Assembly: GCA_934255545.1 (NCBI GenBank)
Contig: CAKQOE010000036.1
Location: 1 to 24,764, forward strand
DNA: 24,764 nucleotides
Origin: an uncultured Clostridia bacterium
Lineage (GTDB): Bacteria > Bacillota > Clostridia > Peptostreptococcales > Anaerovoracaceae
Direction: 5' to 3'
Positions 8,309 to 15,619 of this stretch are shown piece by piece. Below the pieces are notes generated by a model. The model worked only from the letters and a program-made list of their open reading frames with translations. It ran no database searches and was not told where the DNA came from. A program made the translations under genes and the position numbers. The stretch's first letter is position 1. Every line of letters starts with the position of its first letter.

Positions 8309-8402
8309 GCTGCGCCCGGCGCAGCCGGCGTGACGCGCGGCGGGATACCGCGCGGAGGACACGTAATGTTTCATATCAACAGAGTGTTGCCGCGCGGTTT
8401 TT
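8309..8402 (+). terminator. GC-rich hairpin cluster ending in T5, probable permease terminator
   Basis: Three stems lie in series: GCTGCG/CGCAGC (8309-8325), CGCGCGG/CCGCGCG (8334-8354), and two CCGCGCGG blocks (8348-8355 and 8390-8397) that can pair with each other and are followed by TTTTT. The block at 8348 can pair either upstream or downstream, so alternative folds are possible. Confidence 0.45.
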
Positions 8403-8413
8403 AAATACGTACA

Positions 8414-8457
8414 GCGCCGCGCCAAAGCGGCGGGCTGCTCATCTGCCGGGCAGATGC
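8414..8457 (+). repeat. 44-bp two-hairpin dispersed repeat, copy 1
   Basis: Two stems: CGCCGC/GCGGCG (loop of 6) and CATCTGCC/GGCAGATG. The reverse complement of 24459-24502 matches at 40 of 44 positions, and all four differences lie in the loop or the linker, not in stems. It lies just upstream of the NA37 gene start, resembling a REP-like element. Confidence 0.75.
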
Positions 8458-8492
8458 AGCGGATGAAATTTATTACAGAGGAAAAATTAAAA

Positions 8493-9494
8493 ATGTTAAA
8501 CATAACGAAAGCAATTCTTCATATATTTGATATGAACTCGGAGATGGTCATAGCGTCAGGCGATGAGCTTGATGTGTCAGCTGACGGAGTTTTTGAGTAT
8601 CTTGAAAAGCATATAGAAAAATCATTTAAGGATGCGGGCGCTGTCTCTGCACAGCTTGAGCCTGAGGGAGATTTTATGAGGTCGCTGCTCGACTACCGGA
8701 ATGGCGCGGTATCGTTCAGGGACTGGTCGGAAAGCCTGAGCCGGCGTATAGCGGACTATTATCTGCTTGCAGAGGAACAGCCGTCTGCTGATCTTGTGGC
8801 GGTCGATTTCGTGCGTGATGAGGAGCGTTACGTGGGGCTTATGATATTCAACAGCCAGACAGGATATACGCATCAGATAGTCCAGGGTGACGGATTTTTT
8901 AAAAATGAGATAATACGCCATTACGGGATAATGCCGGGCATGTCGCAGAAGGTATCTTCATTTATACTTGTGCGTGTCGGTACGTGGAAGGTAAGGTATT
9001 TTGATAAAAAGCGTTCCATAAACGGGGAGGACGTGATGGTCATACCTGATAAGATCATAAGCTGCACAGAGTCTGTATCGCCTAAGGAAGCGGTGAAAAA
9101 GGTCAAGGCCGCAGCTGAAAAAGTGGCTGAAAATAACGGCGGCAACAGCGCGGAGATCATATCGCGCGCAAAGACGTTCCTTATGGACAACGCCGAGGTG
9201 TCAGACAAGCTGGATACGGAAGAGCTGAGCCGCGCGGTATTTCCTGACTCGCAGTCCATGGCGGAGGAATTTGTAAGAGAAGTAAGGAGCAGCGGAATGC
9301 CGCAGGCTGTAAATATGGACAGGGAGTACGCTTCACGCGCCGGGCGCGTGCACAAGATAAAGACTGACACAGGCATTGAGATATCTATTCCTTCTGACTT
9401 TTTTAATGATCCTGATTATGTGGAATTCATAAACAATCCGAACGGGACTATATCGATCTCGATAAAAAATGTTGGAAGCATCGTGAACAAGTAG
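8493..9494 (+). CDS. Nucleoid-associated protein (NA37/YejK family)
   Basis: 333 aa, soluble, similar over its length to the NA37 (YejK/NdpA-like) family found in many bacteria including Clostridia. Recognisable parts are the N-terminal ITKAILHIFD start, a VAVDFVRDEERYVGLMIFN strand segment, and a C-terminal domain with NMDREYASRAGRVHKIKTDT near residues 280-300. The precise role is unknown; the name derives from association of YejK with the nucleoid. I chose ATG 8493, preceded by AGAGGA, over the ORF start at 8454 because the latter lies inside the dispersed repeat and family members begin near LNITKAILH. No terminator is obvious before the next gene's promoter at 9528. Confidence 0.85.
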   Translation: MLNITKAILHIFDMNSEMVIASGDELDVSADGVFEYLEKHIEKSFKDAGAVSAQLEPEGDFMRSLLDYRNGAVSFRDWSESLSRRIADYYLLAEEQPSADLVAVDFVRDEERYVGLMIFNSQTGYTHQIVQGDGFFKNEIIRHYGIMPGMSQKVSSFILVRVGTWKVRYFDKKRSINGEDVMVIPDKIISCTESVSPKEAVKKVKAAAEKVAENNGGNSAEIISRAKTFLMDNAEVSDKLDTEELSRAVFPDSQSMAEEFVREVRSSGMPQAVNMDREYASRAGRVHKIKTDTGIEISIPSDFFNDPDYVEFINNPNGTISISIKNVGSIVNK

Positions 9495-9527
9495 TGCGTT
9501 CAAAACGGCTGATAAATCTACATGATA

Positions 9528-9556
9528 TGGACATTGGGAGAAAATACGAGTATAAT
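9528..9556 (+). promoter_or_regulatory. Promoter of the GGDEF/REC/HD-GYP gene
   Basis: TGGACA (9528-9533), 17 nt, consensus TATAAT (9551-9556). The start codon is ~65 nt downstream of the expected transcription start. Confidence 0.6.
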
Positions 9557-9627
9557 TAACAATGTGTATTTTTTATACAACAATTTATTCACTTGATTTA
9601 CTTCCGTTTGTAAGGAATTGATGAGAT

Positions 9628-11727
9628 ATGGAATTGGAATGTAAAATGACGATGCAGCAGGCAAAGGACGAAATGGAGTTTTTCAGAAAGGTCTTTGATG
9701 TTGTGCGTCTTGTTAAAAAAAATGAACTTGATCAGATGGAGCAGGTCGATGTCAGCGGTTCAGAAGTAAGATACTGTGAATGTTACGCATTTTGGAATAA
9801 AGGGCATCATTGCAGCGATTGTGCCGCTCTGAGGGCTATGGCTGAAAAGGGTGAGGCTACAAAGTTTGAACTGCTTGGCGAGGAGATATTTCAGGTACTT
9901 GCCAGGTATATTGAAATAGACGGCAAGCCCTATGTTATGGAGCTGCTGAAGCATATAGACAAGCATATGATCTCTGATATGAATGATTACGGTGAGTTGG
10001 CATCGCATATAGCGGGATATAACGAAAAATTGTATATGGATGCGCTTACAGGAGCGTATAACAGGCGGTATTATGAGGATGAGGAGAGGAAAAAGACGGA
10101 AGCTTCCGGCGTAGCCATGATCGACCTTGATGATTTCAAGCTTTATAACGATACATACGGACATAATGCCGGTGACATGGCGCTCACGACTACAGCCGAT
10201 ATCATAAAAAAATGCATAAGAAAGACTGACACGCTCATAAGATACGGCGGTGATGAATTCCTGCTGATACTTGACGGAGTCACGCATGAGATACTCAATA
10301 AAAAGCTTGAGCAGATAAGGAGCATGATAAACTCGGCTGTAGTACCGGGGTATCTGAAGCTCCAGCTTTCTGTAAGCATAGGCGGCGTCATATCGCCTGA
10401 GGGCGTAAGTACAGAGCGTTCAGTCGAACAGGCAGACAGGCTCATGTATATGGCTAAGAATCATAAAAATATGGTAGTGACTGACGGCGACGATCAGGAC
10501 GATCATAATGAAGAAAAGGAAAATGCGCTGAAGTCTGATATAAAGCATCAGATACTCATAGTAGATGATTCCGATCTTAACCGCGAGATACTTTCCGCAA
10601 TGCTCGAGGACGAGTATAAGATACTGGAAGCGTCAAACGGCGAAGAGTGCATAGAGATAATGCAGCAGTTCGGAACGGGCATAGCGCTCATACTGCTCGA
10701 TATAGTCATGCCTGTAATGGACGGTTTCGAGGTGCTCGCGTATATGAACAGGAATCACTGGATAGAAGACATTCCTGTCATAATGATATCGAGCGATGAT
10801 TCTGAGGGCAATATAAGAAAGGCGTATGAGCTTGGAGTTTCAGACTACATAAGCAGGCCGTTTGACAGCAAGGTCGTATACAGGCGAGTGTTTAATATGA
10901 TAAAGCTGTATGCAAAGCAGAGACGGCTCACGCATCTCGTGACTCAGCAGATATATGAGAAAGAGAAAAACAGCCGGATGATGGTCGGCATACTCAGCCA
11001 GATCGTAGAGTTCAGAAACGGCGAAAGCGGACGTCATGTCCTTCATATAAATATACTGACGATGCTGCTGTTAGAACGCCTTGTCCAGAGATCGGACAAA
11101 TACATGCTGTCATGGGCGGAGCAGTATATGATAGCGACAGCGTCAGCCCTGCATGACATAGGTAAGATCGGTATAGACGAAAAGATACTCAACAAGCCCG
11201 GAAAACTTACGGATGAGGAGTTTGATGTAATGAAGACTCACACGCTCATAGGAGCTTCCATGCTTGAAAACCTTGAAATTTACCACGATGAGATGCTTAT
11301 AAAGCTTGCATACCAGATATGCCGCTGGCATCATGAGCGTTACGACGGCCGCGGTTATCCTGACGGTCTTAAAGGCGACAATATACCGATAGCGGCGCAG
11401 GTAGTTTCACTTGCAGATGTATACGACGCCCTTGTAAGCAAACGTGTATATAAAGACGCGTACACACATGATGAGGCAATGAGGATGATACTCGAAGGGG
11501 AGTGCGGAAGCTTTAACCCGCTGCTGCTCGAATGCCTTAAAGATATACAGGATGATATAAAACGGGATATAAATTACGATACACCTGCTGATGCTTCCTT
11601 TGGAAGCCATATAATAAGCACTGATAATGTTGCTGAATACAATGAATCACAACTCAATGAAAATGGGGGGGGGGAAAGCCATCTTAAACAAATGGCTGGA
11701 AAGCTGCGGCCTGCCGCAGAAATATGA
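9628..11727 (+). CDS. Dual c-di-GMP enzyme: Cys-sensor, GGDEF, REC, HD-GYP
   Basis: 699 aa. Residues ~15-115 form a PAS-like sensor with a Cys/His cluster (C50, C52, H60, H61, C62, C65). A GGDEF domain follows (~137-285) with DALTGAYNRR, an intact GGDEF at 207-211 and an RxxD inhibitory site (RKTD, 198-201), so diguanylate cyclase activity is expected. A receiver domain (~307-430) has DD 313-314 and acceptor D358, but the usual KPF lysine is R410 (RPF). The HD-GYP domain (~445-650) has HD at 509-510, HH at 568-569 and GRGYP at 574-578, giving probable phosphodiesterase activity. No membrane segment. ATG 9628 follows AAGGA. A G10 tract at 11665-11674 sits in the C-terminal tail; one base more or less changes the end of the protein. 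Confidence 0.92.
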   Translation: MELECKMTMQQAKDEMEFFRKVFDVVRLVKKNELDQMEQVDVSGSEVRYCECYAFWNKGHHCSDCAALRAMAEKGEATKFELLGEEIFQVLARYIEIDGKPYVMELLKHIDKHMISDMNDYGELASHIAGYNEKLYMDALTGAYNRRYYEDEERKKTEASGVAMIDLDDFKLYNDTYGHNAGDMALTTTADIIKKCIRKTDTLIRYGGDEFLLILDGVTHEILNKKLEQIRSMINSAVVPGYLKLQLSVSIGGVISPEGVSTERSVEQADRLMYMAKNHKNMVVTDGDDQDDHNEEKENALKSDIKHQILIVDDSDLNREILSAMLEDEYKILEASNGEECIEIMQQFGTGIALILLDIVMPVMDGFEVLAYMNRNHWIEDIPVIMISSDDSEGNIRKAYELGVSDYISRPFDSKVVYRRVFNMIKLYAKQRRLTHLVTQQIYEKEKNSRMMVGILSQIVEFRNGESGRHVLHINILTMLLLERLVQRSDKYMLSWAEQYMIATASALHDIGKIGIDEKILNKPGKLTDEEFDVMKTHTLIGASMLENLEIYHDEMLIKLAYQICRWHHERYDGRGYPDGLKGDNIPIAAQVVSLADVYDALVSKRVYKDAYTHDEAMRMILEGECGSFNPLLLECLKDIQDDIKRDINYDTPADASFGSHIISTDNVAEYNESQLNENGGGESHLKQMAGKLRPAAEI
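11665..11674 (+). repeat. Homopolymeric G10 tract inside coding sequence
   Basis: Ten consecutive G encode GGG near residues 680-682 of the c-di-GMP protein. With G9 the frame would run to TAA 11741-11743 (about 704 aa with a different tail); with G11 it would stop at 11685-11687 (about 686 aa). Catalytic domains are unaffected in all three. Confidence 0.95.
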
Positions 11728-11840
11728 TCCTCCTGCATTATAAAATCGGTAAAAAAGCAGCAAAAAAAACATGCGTCCAGCATGGCCGGATCTGAAGAGG
11801 AACGGTCGCGCGGGACGCTTTACTTTACATATTAAAAATT

Positions 11841-11875
11841 AAGATAAAAAAATAAAGCCCTGAAAAAGGCTTTAA
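11841..11875 (-). terminator. Terminator of tRNA-Gly
   Basis: Read on the minus strand: AAAGCC, loop TTTTTCAG, GGCTTT, then ATTTTTTTA. It lies just past the 3' end of the tRNA. Confidence 0.75.
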
Positions 11876-11879
11876 AAAA

Positions 11880-11953
11880 TGGAGCGGATGACGGGAATCG
11901 AACCCGCAACTCAGGCTTGGGAAGCCGGTGTTTTACCACTGAACTACATCCGC
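11880..11953 (-). tRNA. tRNA-Gly (anticodon CCC)
   Basis: Minus-strand cloverleaf: acceptor GCGGATG/CATCCGC, T arm GCGGG-TTCGATT-CCCGT, anticodon loop TTCCCAA, and encoded CCA after discriminator T. The anticodon stem CCGGC/GCCTG has one C-T mismatch at the second pair; everything else fits bacterial tRNA-Gly. It would read GGG codons. A 10-bp hairpin (11962-11988) lies 8 nt before its 5' end. Confidence 0.93.
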
Positions 11954-11961
11954 AAATTAAA

Positions 11962-11988
11962 GAAGCAGCTTTCGGCATAAGCTGCTTC
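11962..11988 (-). other. Perfect 10-bp hairpin just upstream of tRNA-Gly
   Basis: GAAGCAGCTT and AAGCTGCTTC around a 7-nt loop. On the minus strand it is followed by TTTAATTT and then the tRNA. It could terminate upstream transcription or act in processing of the tRNA precursor. Confidence 0.55.
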
Positions 11989-12104
11989 GTCAGTTAAACT
12001 TTGAAACGATAAAAACGAATAATAAGTTCAAGATAAATATAACTTGCCGGGGTCCAAAAAGCAAGCATTTTTTTTGATTTTCAAACTAAATTTTTTTCGT
12101 ATAC

Positions 12105-12147
12105 AAAAAAGCTGTATCCACTGGCATAACAGGGATACAGCTTTTTG
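12105..12147. terminator. Bidirectional terminator downstream of pyruvate kinase gene
   Basis: AAAAAGCTGTATCC (12106-12119) pairs with GGATACAGCTTTTT (12133-12146) with A/T runs at both sides. It is ~150 nt past the pyk stop. The stretch 12150-12294 between them holds no ORF, only two short similar blocks (AAAATGTTACC, AAATGTTACT). Confidence 0.8.
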
Positions 12148-12294
12148 TAAATTTTTACATTAAAGATTTCAAAAAAGTGAAAAAGTAAAATATACGGCAG
12201 ACGGGAGCACGGAAAATGTTACCGGAAATGTTACTGAAAATAACGCCGGAGCACGTGGCGGAACGCCTGTGCCTGACCGGCTCTGATCTATGTT

Positions 12295-13740
12295 TTAGAT
12301 ACAGTCGTTATTGCCGTCAACTGTTTCGACTTTTATCATGTTAGTTCCTTCGTGGCATCCTACCGGAACGCCTGCGGTTACGACCACGGAATCTCCGTTC
12401 GATACCATGTCGAGCATCTTTGCGCAGTCTATGCCGTGGCGTATAAGGTCGTTAGTGTTGTCCTGGAACAGTGCGAGAACAGGAGTTACGCCCCATATAA
12501 GCGAGAGCTGCTGAAATGTCTTCTGCCTGAACGTAGCGCCGATTATAGGAGTATGAGGGCGGAATTTCGCTACGCTTATAGCTGTGCTGCCGCCGCGCGT
12601 TATGGCTATGATGGCGCGCGCGTTAAGGTCAACGGCTGCTCTGCACGCTGCATCGCATATGGCTTCGCGCGTAAGGCGCCTTACGGCTGATACGTCGGCC
12701 TGCTGGTCTTTATAGACTTCCATATCGAAGCAGTCGTGCTCAGCCTGAGCAGCTATGCGAGACATAGCCTCGACAGCGAGTACAGGATATTTTCCGGCTG
12801 CAGTCTCTCCGGAAAGCATAACTGCAGACGTACCGTCAAATACAGCGTTTGCTACGTCGTTTATCTCCGCTCTCGTAGGGCTGGTATGGCTTATCATTGA
12901 CTCAAGCATCTGAGTGGCTGTTATAACAGGCTTTCCGACCTGGCGGCAGCGCTTTATGAATCTCTTCTGTATGCCCGGCAGGCGCTCGTACTCGACCTCT
13001 ACGCCCATATCGCCGCGCGCTACCATTATACCGTCTGAATTTTTCAGTATCTCTTCAAAATTGTCAACGCCCTCGTTGTTTTCTATCTTTGATATGATCT
13101 TTATCTCATGGCCGCCGTGATAGTCGAGGAAGCGGCGCAGCTCTATGACGTCCTCCTTGCGGCGTACGAATGAAGCTGCGATATAATCAACGTCGAGCTC
13201 AATGCCGAAAAGGACGTCTGATTTGTCCTGTTCGCTCATATAAGGCATCTCTACGTGGACACCGGGTATATTTACGCCCTTGTGGCTGCTTATCCTTCCT
13301 CCGTGGACTACTTTGCATATGATATCTGTGTCGCTTGACGACTCGACGCGGAGCTCAAGATTTCCGTCATCGAGCAGCACTTTGTCTCCGACGCTGAGCT
13401 GTGCAGGAAGATCTGCATATGTTACTGATACAGCCGATGCATCGCCGCTTACACTTCTGTTAGTAAGTATGAATTCAGCGCCGTCATCGAGCATTACGCT
13501 GTCATCGGCAAAGTTGCCAAGCCTTATCTCAGGTCCCTTTGTATCGAGAAGGACCGCGGCGGAGACGCCGAGTCTGTCGCGCACTGTGCGGAAGTTTTCT
13601 ACTGTTTCTTTATGGTATTCGTGCGTGCCGTGCGAGAAATTCATGCGGGCTACATTCATGCCGGCTTTGAGGAGCTTTTCTATCATTTCAGGGCTGCGCG
13701 ATGCAGGCCCGAGAGTGCATACTATTTTTGTTTTTCTCAT
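12295..13740 (-). CDS. pyk: Pyruvate kinase
   Basis: 481 aa, full length for the form without an extra PEP-utilising domain. It catalyses PEP + ADP to pyruvate + ATP, the last glycolytic step. Seen: N-terminal TKIVCTLGPAS (4-14), ARMNFSHG (31-38), LLDTKGPEIR (64-73) opening the B domain, catalytic K218 and metal ligand E220 in ISKIENNEG, ARGDMGVE (241-248) and TATQMLES (274-281). The usual NPxPTRAE segment here reads HTSPTRAE (285-292). Start ATG with AAGGCGG 8 nt upstream. It has its own promoter (13797-13825) and terminator, so it is probably monocistronic. Confidence 0.97.
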   Translation of the reverse strand: MRKTKIVCTLGPASRSPEMIEKLLKAGMNVARMNFSHGTHEYHKETVENFRTVRDRLGVSAAVLLDTKGPEIRLGNFADDSVMLDDGAEFILTNRSVSGDASAVSVTYADLPAQLSVGDKVLLDDGNLELRVESSSDTDIICKVVHGGRISSHKGVNIPGVHVEMPYMSEQDKSDVLFGIELDVDYIAASFVRRKEDVIELRRFLDYHGGHEIKIISKIENNEGVDNFEEILKNSDGIMVARGDMGVEVEYERLPGIQKRFIKRCRQVGKPVITATQMLESMISHTSPTRAEINDVANAVFDGTSAVMLSGETAAGKYPVLAVEAMSRIAAQAEHDCFDMEVYKDQQADVSAVRRLTREAICDAACRAAVDLNARAIIAITRGGSTAISVAKFRPHTPIIGATFRQKTFQQLSLIWGVTPVLALFQDNTNDLIRHGIDCAKMLDMVSNGDSVVVTAGVPVGCHEGTNMIKVETVDGNNDCI

Positions 13741-13796
13741 AATTTACCGCCTTATGTTTAAATAAGTTTGTTGCAAATGTCTGTTTTACAGTACAT

Positions 13797-13825
13797 ATTC
13801 TATATCGCGCGCACTTTAAAGTAAA
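13797..13825 (-). promoter_or_regulatory. Promoter of pyk
   Basis: Minus strand: TTTACT (13825-13820), 17 nt, TAGAAT (13802-13797), ~57 nt before the start codon. The spacer includes a GCGCGCG stretch. Confidence 0.5.
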
Positions 13826-13875
13826 GAAAGCATTATGTAAAAACGGTATGATGAATGAATAACGTAAATAAAAAA

Positions 13876-13951
13876 CGCGCGGTAATGCAGACGTCATGAG
13901 ACGCCGCGTCGCCGCGCGCAGATCTTTTCAGCCGGTGACGGCTGATATATT
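13876..13951. repeat. Nested GC-rich hairpins in pyk upstream spacer
   Basis: CGCGCGG (13876-13882) pairs with CCGCGCG (13912-13918); inside is a CGTC-ATGA-GACG hairpin. Immediately after comes CAGCCG-GTGA-CGGCTG (about 13930-13945). It lies between pyk and the 122-aa gene and may terminate the latter (minus strand), though no clean T-run follows. Confidence 0.5.
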
Positions 13952-13977
13952 TGTAATATTTTCCGGGGGTATTTTAT

Positions 13978-14346
13978 TTAAAATACCATAGTAGAGAAGA
14001 AAGTCGCATTGATCTTAGGGATCATATCGAGAGCCTTTTTTGCCTTGTTGTACTTTGCAGAGCCCTTCTTGTGCTTAGGAAGCTCTTTCTGAAGGTAATT
14101 TCTGTAATTCTGTACAGCGTCGTATATGAAGCCGAAATCACGCTCATCGAGTGAGATGATGCCGTCGTTTTCGTAAAGCTTCTTTCTGATGTCTTCTATC
14201 TTTTCGTCGTTTGTAGGCTCCTGCTCAGGCGCTGCTTCGCCTTCTTCAGCGTTTGGGAGCGCCATGTGTATCTGCGGTGTGGCGTATTTCAGCGACTCCA
14301 TGATGAAATCAAGGTATGCAGGTGTGATCCTTACTCTGTCTGACAT
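13978..14346 (-). CDS. Conserved-looking hypothetical protein, 122 aa
   Basis: Not recognised. It is preceded by AAAAAGGAGAAC, a strong ribosome site, which supports expression. Residues 1-28 are helical, then an acidic Glu/Pro-rich linker (~32-50), then a charged helical C-terminal half including KELPKHKKGSAKYNKAKKA. No membrane segment, no cysteine cluster, no catalytic motif. It lies ~185 nt after the cobI/cbiL-type gene on the same strand, with a GCGCGCG hairpin between them, and 240 nt before pyk. Cytosolic, function unknown. Confidence 0.7.
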   Translation of the reverse strand: MSDRVRITPAYLDFIMESLKYATPQIHMALPNAEEGEAAPEQEPTNDEKIEDIRKKLYENDGIISLDERDFGFIYDAVQNYRNYLQKELPKHKKGSAKYNKAKKALDMIPKINATFFSTMVF

Positions 14347-14486
14347 TTGTTGTTCTCCTTTTTGATCATATTAACACTTTTTTCATAATGGTAACGCGCA
14401 GCCCGAAAAGCCGCGTCGTCGCAGTCCGTTATGTCAAATCAATATAGATTTTACCACAATAAATAAATAATTGGTAGATGATATTG

Positions 14487-14503
14487 CGCGCGCACGGCGC
14501 GCG
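14487..14503. repeat. GCGCGC hairpin downstream of cobI/cbiL-type gene
   Basis: CGCGCGC-ACG-GCGCGCG, a 7-bp stem, 27 nt past the gene's stop codon. Confidence 0.6.
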
Positions 14504-14529
14504 GGCGGAGTTGGATCTGCGTTACATGT

Positions 14530-15294
14530 CTATTTATCCGGTAAAGCAATCATTTTATCGCTTTTATCGCTGCTGAATTTTTCTGCTGCTGCAGAGACCG
14601 GGCGGTCGTGGCTGCTTACTATGACAGTCGAAAAATATCCGCTGCTTTCAGGAAAAGCATCGAGGCCTTCATATATACGCTCGTTTTCCATACCGCAGTT
14701 TTCGATCATGACTGCAGAGGACGCGCCGCAGCTTTCGAGTTCTTTTTTAAGCTCTTTCATGCGCGACGCCGCTTTCATGAGCACTTTTGTGCCGGGAAGC
14801 TGCAGCGCTTCTTTTGTATCGTATGAAGAAGGTATGATATGAAGCTGCTCCGAACGGTCGGCAAGGCTGTCGCCGAGGCGTGCTGACGCGGCGCAGAATG
14901 ACGTTACGCCGTTTATGATCTTTGCGCTGAAGCCTGCCGCGCATACAAGCCTGTGTATGTAGATGTAAGTGCTGTAGATGCACGGATCTCCGAGGACGAG
15001 ATAAGCGACGTTCGCACCGTGTTCAAGACGTTCGATCACAGCTTCGGCAGCTGCGCGGTATGCGGCCTCAAGCCTTTCGGGATCCTTTGTCATAGGAGTG
15101 TCAAGCGTGAGACACTCTCGCTCCGCTATCTCAGGCACTGCGGCGACTGCGATCCTGTAGCTCGCCGCGTCGTCGCGCCTGGCTGTCGGGACAGCCGTGA
15201 CTGAGCAGTTTTTTATTGTTTTGACGGCAAGAAGCGTCATAAGCTCCGGATCTCCGGGGCCGACGCCTACACCGTATAAAATTCCTTTTTTCAT
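14530..15294 (-). CDS. cobI/cbiL: Precorrin-2 / cobalt-factor II C20-methyltransferase
   Basis: 254 aa, typical length. A SAM-dependent tetrapyrrole methylase (TP_methylase fold) of cobalamin corrin-ring synthesis. Seen: GVGVGPGDPELMTLLAVKTI (8-27), the VAYLVLGDPCIYSTY segment (96-110) and NGVTSFCAASARLG (128-141); the latter two distinguish CobI/CbiL from other methylases of the fold. An anaerobe would use the cobalt-early (CbiL) route, but that is inferred from lifestyle. The start follows GAAAGG. No other cobalamin genes and no B12 riboswitch box are visible here, so the rest of the pathway would be elsewhere or absent. Confidence 0.9.
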   Translation of the reverse strand: MKKGILYGVGVGPGDPELMTLLAVKTIKNCSVTAVPTARRDDAASYRIAVAAVPEIAERECLTLDTPMTKDPERLEAAYRAAAEAVIERLEHGANVAYLVLGDPCIYSTYIYIHRLVCAAGFSAKIINGVTSFCAASARLGDSLADRSEQLHIIPSSYDTKEALQLPGTKVLMKAASRMKELKKELESCGASSAVMIENCGMENERIYEGLDAFPESSGYFSTVIVSSHDRPVSAAAEKFSSDKSDKMIALPDK

Positions 15295-15619
15295 TATTAT
15301 GTGACCTTTCGTTTGTGGATCGCATTTTATTTATAAATCCTGATGCATTGTAGCATACATAAGATTGGTATAGCATGAAAATGTTGATAAAATATACAAT
15401 TTGTTTTTGTTCGTTTTTTAGTACAAGAAACACGAAATATAGTATAATGGATATAAGGATAGCGATATATGCTGTCTTTATATGCTGTCGTAATACGTTT
15501 TATTGAATGCGCATATGTCTGACGGATCGGCGCGAGCTTGCGCGTAATAGAGGAAGATGATCTGAGCTGCAAGGAAGATCGGAGATCCGGGGGCATGATG
15601 CCGGAAAGGGGATACAGAC
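15295..15619. other. Divergent promoter spacer between cobI/cbiL-type gene and phaE
   Basis: 325 nt with no ORF. On the minus strand, TGC-TACAAT (reverse of 15347-15354) is an extended -10 candidate for the methyltransferase gene. On the plus strand, TATAAT at 15443-15448 with AGTACA 17 nt upstream is a candidate for phaE, leaving a ~165-nt leader that contains a small GCGCGA/TGCGCG inverted repeat near 15530-15545. Confidence 0.5.
15420..15448 (+). promoter_or_regulatory. Candidate promoter of the pha operon
   Basis: Consensus -10 TATAAT (15443-15448); -35 is weak (AGTACA, 15420-15425) at 17-nt spacing. Confidence 0.4.

Noticed and set aside
8245..8466. Arg-rich plus-strand ORF of 73 codons
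   Set aside because: It consists of GC-rich hairpins and the dispersed repeat; no ribosome site; the composition reflects the repeats.
15295..15619. Cobalamin riboswitch upstream of the cobI/cbiL-type gene
   Set aside because: No B12-box-like sequence on the minus strand.
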